From Anaerolineae bacterium (GTDB taxonomy: Bacteria > Chloroflexota > Anaerolineae > Aggregatilineales > UBA2796), in contig JADZBY010000601.1 in NCBI GenBank assembly GCA_020851855.1, positions 1-9,710 of the forward strand: a DNA stretch of 9,710 nt, given 5' to 3'. The translations under genes and the position numbers were made by a program. Of the stretch, positions 1 to 5,151 are shown piece after piece; position 1 is the first letter of the stretch; every line of letters begins with the position of its first letter. A model generated the notes under the pieces. The model worked only from the letters and a program-made list of their open reading frames with translations. It had not been told where the DNA came from and made no database searches.

Positions 1-156
1 AGGGTGTGTCTGCAAAGCCCGTCTTCGTGTTGACCCTCACTCCCCCGGCCCCTCTCTCCCGGTGGGCGAGAGGGGAGAAAAAGCGGGAATCCTCGGTTTC
101 CGCACCCCTCTCCATGAGGGAGAGGGGCTGGGGGTGAGGGTTTGCAGACACACTCT
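1..156. repeat. Hairpin repeat element with terminal inverted repeats (MITE-like), copy 1
   Basis: Bases 1-16 and 141-156 are inverted copies with one mismatch; the inner 13 bases (GTGTGTCTGCAAA at 4-16, complement at 141-153) match perfectly. Inside are a second inverted pair (34-56 with 120-140) and two hairpins: 49-56 with 68-75 (8 bp) and 105-113 with 119-127 (9 bp, loop ATGAG). The 3' part (105-152) matches 7246-7293 at about 45 of 48 positions, so both belong to one family. No coding capacity is visible, so if mobile it would need a transposase supplied elsewhere. It lies directly after the dehydrogenase on the minus strand and could act as a transcription stop or mRNA-stabilising structure, although no T-run follows. 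A target-site duplication cannot be tested because the window starts at the element edge. Confidence 0.8.
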
Positions 157-973
157 AGTAATACACCTGACCCGCCGAGACGTTTAGATCGACCGAGGTC
201 ACATAGTCGGCAAGGTCGGATACGAGGAACAGGATCGCCTTTGCGATGTCTGTGCCCGCGCCGAAGCGGTCCAGACCCAGCATCCGGTCTGCCTTCATCA
301 TCGCCTCGAACTGCGGCGTGATCGGGCTGTCTTTCAACTCCACGTCGCGGTAGATGGGCGTGAGGACCAGTCCCGGCGAGACGCAGTTCACCCGAATCCC
401 GTACTTGCCGAGGGCCACCGCGCAGCCGAGCGTGAACCAGGAGATGGCCGCTTTGGCCGTCCCGTAGGCCGTCGAGATGAACTTGCCGTGCGCCGCCAGC
501 GACGACACCATGACGATGCGCCCACTCTTCTGTGGGATCATGGCGCGGCGCGCTACTTCCTGGGTGAGGAACACGCTGCCCTTGACGTGCACGTTGTACA
601 TCAGGTCCCAGTCCTCTTCCAGGATGTTCGGGAAGCTGTTGCCCGTGCCCTTGCCATCCAGGGAGTGACACCCGGCGGCGTTCACCAGGATGTCGATGGC
701 GCCGAATGCATCCAGCGCGCGATCCACAAGCCGGGTTCGGTCAGACGGCTGGGTCACGTCGGTGGGCACAAAAATGGCCTCGTGGCCCTGGGCGCACAGC
801 GCCTCGGCCAACGCCGCGCCGCGCTCGGCTTTGATGTCCGCCAGCACGACTTTCGCCCCTTCCTGGACGAGCAGGCGGGCGGTGGACTCTCCCTGACCGG
901 GGTGTGGGTAATCGGGCGGATGGTTGGCCGCGCCGGTGACAATGGCGACCTTGCCGCGCAGTCCGAGGTCCAT
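155..973 (-). CDS. Short-chain dehydrogenase/reductase (SDR), NAD(P)-dependent
   Basis: A 272-residue classical SDR, the usual family length, predicted cytoplasmic. The catalytic residues are in place: N128, S157, Y170 and K174 (the YxxxK motif reads YGTAK). The NAAG structural motif is at 98-101 and the PG motif at 200-201. The glycine-rich dinucleotide-binding loop is unusual: it starts TGAA at 13-16 but the next glycines are at 26 and 28, so the loop is about eight residues longer than the normal TGxxxGxG and contains several prolines. The start is supported by AAAGGTG six bases upstream of the ATG. It is the last gene of the transporter unit, 61 bases after the second permease. A role in oxidising or reducing the imported sugar or a breakdown product is likely, but the substrate cannot be read from the sequence. 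Its stop codon overlaps the edge of the repeat element at 1-156. Confidence 0.9.
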   Translation of the reverse strand: MDLGLRGKVAIVTGAANHPPDYPHPGQGESTARLLVQEGAKVVLADIKAERGAALAEALCAQGHEAIFVPTDVTQPSDRTRLVDRALDAFGAIDILVNAAGCHSLDGKGTGNSFPNILEEDWDLMYNVHVKGSVFLTQEVARRAMIPQKSGRIVMVSSLAAHGKFISTAYGTAKAAISWFTLGCAVALGKYGIRVNCVSPGLVLTPIYRDVELKDSPITPQFEAMMKADRMLGLDRFGAGTDIAKAILFLVSDLADYVTSVDLNVSAGQVYY

Positions 974-1034
974 TTTTCACACCTTTCTGGCTCAATCGAT
1001 GCGCAAAGGCGAACTATTTCCCGGCCCGCTCCGG

Positions 1035-1889
1035 CTACCCCTTCAGCGCGCCGAACGTCAGGCCGCCGGCGATGTATTTCTCCAGCGCGGCGGTGATGAC
1101 GAAGATCGGGATCAGGCTGATGAGCGCGATGGCCGACATATTCCACCACTCGGTCAGGCCGGTCTGCGTCACCTGTTGTTGGATGAAGAGCGGGATCGTC
1201 ACCGCGTTCTGGAAGGACAGCGTCAGGGCGACCAGGTATTCGTTCCAGGCCCCGATGAACGCCAGCACAAACACTGCAACCAGCCCAGGAATGGCCAGCG
1301 GCATGGCGATGCGCGCCAGCACGACCAGCCGGCTTGCGCCGTCGATGAGCGCCGCCTCTTCAATCTCGACCGGGATGCCCGCGAAAAAGTCGCGCATAAC
1401 CCACACGACGAAGGGAATCGAGCCGCCGGTGTAGACGATGATCAGCGCCAGCCGGGTATCCAGCAGCTTCAATTCGCGGAACATGACCAGGAAGGCCAGG
1501 ATGAACAGCGCGCCGGGGAACAGGCGTTGCGCCATGAAGCCGAGCACAATCCGGCCATTGAGGCCGCGGAAGTTGTACCGGGCCAGCGCATAACCGGCCA
1601 TCGAGCCGATAGTCACTGCGAGAATCGCCGTGATGGTGGACACGATCAGGCTGTTGCCGAACGGCTTCAGGAACCATTCGAATTGCTCTACGAACAGGAA
1701 GCGCCAGGCGTGGAGTTTGGGCTGGAAATCGACAAACGGGATGAGCGTCGGCCTCTCGGACATGTCCGAGATGTCTTTGAAGGACGTGATCACCACCCAG
1801 TACATCGGGAAGAACAAAATGAGGGACCAGACGATGAGCACCGTATAGGACACGATGCGGTTCAGCTGCTTTTGACGTCGCACGTTCAT
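1035..1889 (-). CDS. Sugar ABC transporter permease, MalG type (CUT1 family)
   Basis: A 284-residue integral membrane protein that would form half of the import channel for a sugar. The first membrane helix is at about 13-36, followed by a periplasmic segment and further helices. The EAA loop that contacts the transport ATPase is at about 178-203 (EEAALIDGAS, then a conserved Pro-Gly), and the C-terminus GLTFGALKG is typical of MalG relatives. The reading frame is open further upstream, but that extension would overlap the preceding permease by over 100 bases and reads as non-protein-like sequence. The ATG at 1889 begins MNVRRQKQ with a GGGGA ribosome-binding site eight bases before it, ten bases after the upstream stop. 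It is tightly coupled to the other permease, suggesting translation from one mRNA. Confidence 0.95.
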   Translation of the reverse strand: MNVRRQKQLNRIVSYTVLIVWSLILFFPMYWVVITSFKDISDMSERPTLIPFVDFQPKLHAWRFLFVEQFEWFLKPFGNSLIVSTITAILAVTIGSMAGYALARYNFRGLNGRIVLGFMAQRLFPGALFILAFLVMFRELKLLDTRLALIIVYTGGSIPFVVWVMRDFFAGIPVEIEEAALIDGASRLVVLARIAMPLAIPGLVAVFVLAFIGAWNEYLVALTLSFQNAVTIPLFIQQQVTQTGLTEWWNMSAIALISLIPIFVITAALEKYIAGGLTFGALKG

Positions 1890-1899
1890 CGCGAGTCCC

Positions 1900-2871
1900 C
1901 TATTCCTGATTGCGGTTGATGGCGCGGCGAGAGATGTACAGGAATCCGCCGCCGAAGACGAGCAGAATGACGACCAGGAAATACGCCTGACTGCTGCCAA
2001 AGGCAAGATCGCCGCCCTTGACGCCCGTCCGGAAGATGGCTATCGAGACGGTTTCGGTCGCCTGTCCCGGTCCGCCGCCCGTCAGGGTCATCACGATGTC
2101 CACGACGCGGAAGGCATCGATGACGCGGATCAGCAAGGCGGTGACGGTCACCGGCATGATGATGGGTATGGTGATGAACCGGAAGCCCTGCCAGTGCGTC
2201 GCGCCGTCCACGCGCGCCGCTTCGAGCAGCTCGTGCGGCACGCCTTGCAGCCCGGCCATGAGCATCAGGAACATGAACGAACTCCACTGCCAGACGTCCA
2301 CGATGATCAGCGTCACCATGGCCCAGTTCGCGTCCGTCAGCCAGGGGATCGTCGCCACGCCGAGCGATTTCAGGAAGAAGTTGATCGGGCCGATGTCTTC
2401 CTGGAACATCATGCGCCCGGCGATGAACGAGGACACCACCGGACTGAGCATCATGGGCAGCAAGAACCAGGTGCGAAAGAACTTCCGGCCACGCATCACG
2501 TTGTTGAGGCACACGGCGAGCAGCAGGCCCAGGGTCAGTTGTATGGGAACCACGCCGGCCATGAAGACGACCGTATTGCGGACGGTGCGCCAGAACGAGC
2601 CGTTGTGCAGCAGCTTCTCGAAATTGCGCAGGCCGATGAACTGGGTTTCGATGTTCGGCGGGCGGTACAGGTGCATGTCGGTGAACGCGGCGACGAGCGT
2701 CCACAGGATTGGGCCGAGCAAGAGCACAACCACTGTGATGACCGCTGGCAGCAGCAGAATCCACTTCCAGGAGTTGTCCGAGAGCCGCGGGAAGGGTATG
2801 CGCAGGCGAAACTGCCTGTAATTGCCGCGCGGTTCTGCGACCTGCGTATTCACAGACTGGTTATTTGACAT
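1900..2871 (-). CDS. Sugar ABC transporter permease, MalF type (CUT1 family)
   Basis: A 323-residue inner-membrane permease that pairs with the MalG-type subunit. A roughly 35-residue polar N-terminus precedes the first helix (about 37-62). More helices follow at about 100-123, 136-153, 184-207, 240-252 and 295-314. The EAA loop is at about 213-240 (LLEAARVDGATHW, then IPIIMP), and a conserved GGGPG stretch is at 265-269. The start at 2871 has only a weak ribosome-binding site (GGACC), which fits lower expression than the binding protein. No ABC ATPase lies in the unit. In this family the ATPase is often a shared MsmK/UgpC-like protein encoded elsewhere, which is my inference here. Confidence 0.95.
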   Translation of the reverse strand: MSNNQSVNTQVAEPRGNYRQFRLRIPFPRLSDNSWKWILLLPAVITVVVLLLGPILWTLVAAFTDMHLYRPPNIETQFIGLRNFEKLLHNGSFWRTVRNTVVFMAGVVPIQLTLGLLLAVCLNNVMRGRKFFRTWFLLPMMLSPVVSSFIAGRMMFQEDIGPINFFLKSLGVATIPWLTDANWAMVTLIIVDVWQWSSFMFLMLMAGLQGVPHELLEAARVDGATHWQGFRFITIPIIMPVTVTALLIRVIDAFRVVDIVMTLTGGGPGQATETVSIAIFRTGVKGGDLAFGSSQAYFLVVILLVFGGGFLYISRRAINRNQE

Positions 2872-3175
2872 AAGCGAGGTCCAGATTCCTGAGTATCTCT
2901 AAAGAGGCGACGAATCGGGCGTTACAGGGGCAGGCACATCATGTTCCCACGCTCGAACGTTTTCATTCTCTCTGTGATGATGCGACTTGCCCGTGCTTTC
3001 GAGCACAGCCTTCGCAGAGCGGCGAGGAACTGCTGTGGCGTCCGCCGGCGACATCTTCATCTCGCCATGCGACGGGCGGACAACAGCCCCTCGTGAGCGT
3101 TCATGCACCGGGGAGCGCGCAGCGACGCCTGTCGGGTCGTTGGCGCTCCTCGAAAGACGTTCGGTAGTTCTCCCG
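2872..3175 (-). other. 304-base gap between binding protein and permease genes, with stem-loops
   Basis: No convincing gene lies here; a 69-codon minus-strand frame (2899-3108) has no ribosome-binding site or family resemblance. Two stem-loops are visible. One, at 3112-3149, pairs GGAGCGC with its complement over 7 bp and continues imperfectly inward. The other, at 2993-3006, is a 5-bp stem GTGCT/AGCAC around a four-base loop. GCTCGAA (2951-2957) also has an inverted copy at 2998-3004 that would compete with the smaller hairpin. Binding-protein genes are commonly followed by such structures, which protect the upstream mRNA and reduce read-through to the permeases. That role is inferred. Confidence 0.5.
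3112..3149 (-). terminator. Stem-loop after the binding-protein gene (attenuator or mRNA-stability hairpin)
   Basis: Bases 3112-3118 (GGAGCGC) pair exactly with 3143-3149. After one bulged base, 3120-3125 pair with 3137-3142 with one mismatch on the transcribed strand. The stem starts 26 bases past the binding-protein stop codon. No T-run follows, so a full Rho-independent terminator is not supported; partial termination or protection from 3' decay is more likely. Confidence 0.35.
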
Positions 3176-4687
3176 TTACACGCCCAGCGTCTTGGCGTAC
3201 AGCGCCGCCTGGCTGGCCTTGCCGCCCATGCGCTCGCTCACCTCGTCCCAGGCCACGGCGACCTGATCGAGGGCTTCTTGCGCGGTCAGCTCGCCCGCCA
3301 AAGCCTGGCTGACGCCCAGCTCCAGCGCGTCACGGTACTGGTTGAAGCCCGGGATGGCGAGATCGAACACGGCGTTGGGATGGTTGAGCGTCTCGCGCGC
3401 CGCGTCGAGGTAGTCTTGCGCCGTTTCCTCGGTGATGTTCAGGCCCTCGGCAAAGGCTGCCGGGTTCGACAACTGGCTCTCGCGGTACGGGCTGGCCCCG
3501 GTCGGATGGCTGACGAACCACAGCGAGTTTTCGGGCGCGGCCAGGTAGCTGAGCATCTCCCAGGCAACCTGCGCGACTTCGGGCTGCGAGAGCGTCGAGA
3601 CGGCGAACGACCAGCCGCCGAACGCATGGAACGGCGCGAAGCTCACGTCTTCGAAGGTGTCCCACTGGCCCGTCTTGGAATTGTAGACCTCGTTGGAGCC
3701 GGGCAGGATGCTGAAGCCCTGCTTGCCCTGAATGACGGAGCCTTCGGCGTTGTCCATCGCCACGCCGTCCCAGCTATAGCTCTCCACGACGCGCCCGCCG
3801 ACAATCGCGCCCCACATCGCGCCGTAATCGGTGTTCGTGCCGCCGGGCGGCGCCCACTTCTGGGTTTCTTCCGCAAATTCTTCGAGGGCGCGCACGAAGC
3901 CGGGATTGCTGATCCGGGCGTCCCCCGTCTCGAGGTCCAGGAAGAAGCCGGGATCATCCGGGTGCTTGGCGTAGGCCGTGGCGCGGGAGAAGAAGCCCCA
4001 CCACAGGAAACCGCCCCGGTTGGACAGCACCGACAGGCCGAAGTCGTCGGTTTCGCCGTTGCCGTTCCAGTCCCAGCCGGTGAAGAACTCGCCGATGTCG
4101 CGCCACTGCTTCCAGGTGGACGCGCCGTCGGGCGGCAGATCATAGCCGTACGCCTCTTTGAAGCGTGCGCTGAGTTCCGGATCGCTGAACAGGTCTTTGC
4201 GGTAGTTGACGTAGTGGATGTCGCCGTCGTAAGGCAGGGCATAGACCTTGCCATCCCATTTCAGGGTGCGCGCAAAGACGGGCAGAATGTCGTCAAACTG
4301 GACGGCGTCCAGGACGGCCTGCGGGATTTCGGCCAGCGCGCCCGCGTTGATCACGTCGGCGCGAATCTGGCTGGGGAACTGGTACACGTCGGCCAGATAC
4401 GTGCCGGTGGCGGCGGACTGCATGATCTTGTCCGAGATCTCCTGCATCCCGAACTGCGCGATCTCCAGCTTGTGGCCGGTCTGTTCCAGCCAGGGCTTGA
4501 GCTGCTCTTCGACCGGCTCCGTCATGCCGGGCCGCCCGATGTAGCGGATCGTGACTGGCTGCTGTGCCCGCGCGACCGAGGCGCCGAGCCGCCTCAGACC
4601 GGGGACGCCCAACAGGGCGGCGCCAGCGGCGGCCCCGCCCGTGAGGCCGATGAATTGCCGACGGCTAAGTTTGCTCATCCTGGGCAT
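3176..4687 (-). CDS. Sugar ABC transporter substrate-binding protein with Tat signal
   Basis: A 503-residue extracytoplasmic binding protein of the CUT1/family-1 type that would deliver sugar to the two permeases. The N-terminus has a twin-arginine signal: SRRQFIG (8-14), a Gly/Ala/Leu-rich core (15-30) and a likely cleavage at about ARA|Q (39-42). There is no lipobox cysteine, so it is not an obvious lipoprotein and may be free or held by other means. Residues 206-217 read DWNGNGETDDFG, a calcium-loop-like motif (DxNGNGxxDD) seen in some large sugar-binding proteins. Aromatic residues are abundant, as in carbohydrate pockets. The frame is open 21 codons further upstream, but the ATG at 4687 has an excellent AAAGGAGGG site and the Tat motif follows at once. 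It is the first gene of the transporter unit. The ligand cannot be named; the size fits an oligosaccharide or glycoside at least as well as a monosaccharide. Confidence 0.93.
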   Translation of the reverse strand: MPRMSKLSRRQFIGLTGGAAAGAALLGVPGLRRLGASVARAQQPVTIRYIGRPGMTEPVEEQLKPWLEQTGHKLEIAQFGMQEISDKIMQSAATGTYLADVYQFPSQIRADVINAGALAEIPQAVLDAVQFDDILPVFARTLKWDGKVYALPYDGDIHYVNYRKDLFSDPELSARFKEAYGYDLPPDGASTWKQWRDIGEFFTGWDWNGNGETDDFGLSVLSNRGGFLWWGFFSRATAYAKHPDDPGFFLDLETGDARISNPGFVRALEEFAEETQKWAPPGGTNTDYGAMWGAIVGGRVVESYSWDGVAMDNAEGSVIQGKQGFSILPGSNEVYNSKTGQWDTFEDVSFAPFHAFGGWSFAVSTLSQPEVAQVAWEMLSYLAAPENSLWFVSHPTGASPYRESQLSNPAAFAEGLNITEETAQDYLDAARETLNHPNAVFDLAIPGFNQYRDALELGVSQALAGELTAQEALDQVAVAWDEVSERMGGKASQAALYAKTLGV

Positions 4688-4691
4688 TTTT

Positions 4692-4700
4692 CCCTCCTTT
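4692..4700 (-). promoter_or_regulatory. Strong ribosome-binding site that fixes the binding-protein start
   Basis: On the minus strand this reads AAAGGAGGG and ends four bases before the ATG at 4687. It is the strongest Shine-Dalgarno match in the window and rules out the in-frame upstream start at 4750. Confidence 0.85.
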
Positions 4701-4752
4701 AGGGGGAACAACAATAGTTGGGAAGGCTGGAGACACGCGCAGCGGACCACTT

Positions 4753-4768
4753 TTTGGATCGATCCAAA
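4753..4768. promoter_or_regulatory. Perfect 16-bp palindromic operator, LacI-type
   Basis: TTTGGATCGATCCAAA is a perfect palindrome with a central CG, the symmetry typical of LacI/GalR-family operators. Its centre is about 12 bases downstream of the predicted transcription start of the binding-protein unit, much like lac O1, where bound repressor blocks transcription. No LacI-family gene is in the window. The ROK domain next door has no DNA-binding domain, so the regulator must be encoded elsewhere. It may respond to the imported sugar. Confidence 0.6.
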
Positions 4769-4779
4769 TCATCGTGTAA

Positions 4780-4808
4780 AGTCTACATTGGCCTGCGAAA
4801 TCTGTCAA
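4780..4808 (-). promoter_or_regulatory. Sigma70-type promoter of the transporter unit
   Basis: On the minus strand the -35 is a consensus TTGACA (4808-4803), the spacer is 17 bases (4802-4786), and the -10 is TAGACT (4785-4780, four of six matches). The start of transcription would fall near 4773, giving an 86-base leader before the binding-protein ATG and placing the palindrome at 4753-4768 just inside the transcript. Confidence 0.6.
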
Positions 4809-4837
4809 GATTCGCGGGATGTGCGGAGTGTCAAGAT
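4803..4837 (-). repeat. Direct 9-bp repeat ATCTTGACA overlapping the -35 region
   Basis: ATCTTGACA occurs on the minus strand at 4811-4803, where it contains the -35 hexamer, and again at 4837-4829, 26 bases upstream. The upstream copy has no matching -10 at 17 bases, so it is not an obvious second promoter. It may be part of a regulator site or chance. The word GGATGTGCGG lies between the copies (4817-4826) and recurs at 4983-4992. Confidence 0.4.
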
Positions 4838-4860
4838 CAAGGGAGACGGCGGGGAGATGG

Positions 4861-4911
4861 CCCTCACCCCTGTCCCCTCTCCCAAACGCCGAGTACGGCT
4901 GGGAGAGGGGA
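4861..4911. repeat. Long hairpin repeat in the divergent regulatory region (copy 2, short variant)
   Basis: TCCCCTCTCCCA (4873-4884) pairs perfectly over 12 bp with 4900-4911. Inside it a 4-bp stem (4888-4891 with 4896-4899, loop AGTA) stacks after a three-base bulge. The flanking CCCTCACCCC (4861-4870) resembles the outer arm of the elements at 1-156 and 7015-7293, but the loop and downstream sequence differ, so this is a related, shorter unit. It lies between the two divergent promoters and could insulate them; no coding function is seen. Confidence 0.75.
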
Positions 4912-5059
4912 AAGACTTCTGTTGGGCTTCGCCCCTCAAACTTCCTCGCGCTGGCGTGATGTCCGCAAGGATTGACACGCCCGGATGTGCGGTCCGCTGA
5001 GCGACATCCAGCGTGACCGCCTTGCGGGCCGCGATCATTCTGTGTCGTTTGCCAGGCGT

Positions 5060-5097
5060 GGGCGAGATGTAGTGATTTCCGTCACTGTTATTCGCCC
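5060..5097. promoter_or_regulatory. Crp/Fnr-family-like dyad upstream of the kinase-activase gene
   Basis: AGTGA-N6-TCACT (5071-5086) matches the TGTGA-N6-TCACA layout of Crp-type sites in four of five bases per half. An outer pair, GGGCGA (5060-5065) and TCGCCC (5092-5097), is symmetric about exactly the same centre (5078.5). A weak extended -10 (TGCAACAAT, 5107-5115) would put the start of transcription near 5122 and the dyad centre near -43, close to the class II activator position. Control by a Crp/Fnr-family protein would suit an oxygen-sensitive radical enzyme pathway, but the regulator's identity is unknown. Confidence 0.5.
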
Positions 5098-5106
5098 TGG
5101 AAATCA

Positions 5107-5115
5107 TGCAACAAT
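5107..5115 (+). promoter_or_regulatory. Possible extended -10 of the kinase-activase unit
   Basis: TGC followed by AACAAT gives an extended -10 with four of six matches. No good -35 lies 17 bases upstream (GTTATT), as expected for an activator-dependent promoter. The predicted leader to the ATG at 5152 is about 30 bases. Confidence 0.3.
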
Positions 5116-5151
5116 GAAAAACCGGCGCTTGAGTTGTGGAGCTGTAGCCTG

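Noticed and set aside
924..1919. Plus-strand reading frame of 331 codons opposite the MalG-type permease
   Set aside because: Very polar, low-complexity translation; the minus strand gives a membrane protein with an EAA loop.
2899..3108. Possible small minus-strand gene of 69 codons between binding protein and permease
   Set aside because: No Shine-Dalgarno sequence, no recognisable motif, and it overlaps hairpin-forming intergenic sequence. It cannot be excluded but is not supported.
3112..3149. Strong Rho-independent terminator after the binding protein
   Set aside because: The stem is imperfect and no T-run follows on the transcribed strand, so it is listed only as a low-confidence attenuating stem-loop.
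2987..4702. Long plus-strand reading frame (571 codons) opposite the binding-protein gene
   Set aside because: It is antisense to a gene with a clear Tat signal, strong ribosome-binding site and family motifs. Long antisense frames are expected in GC-rich DNA.
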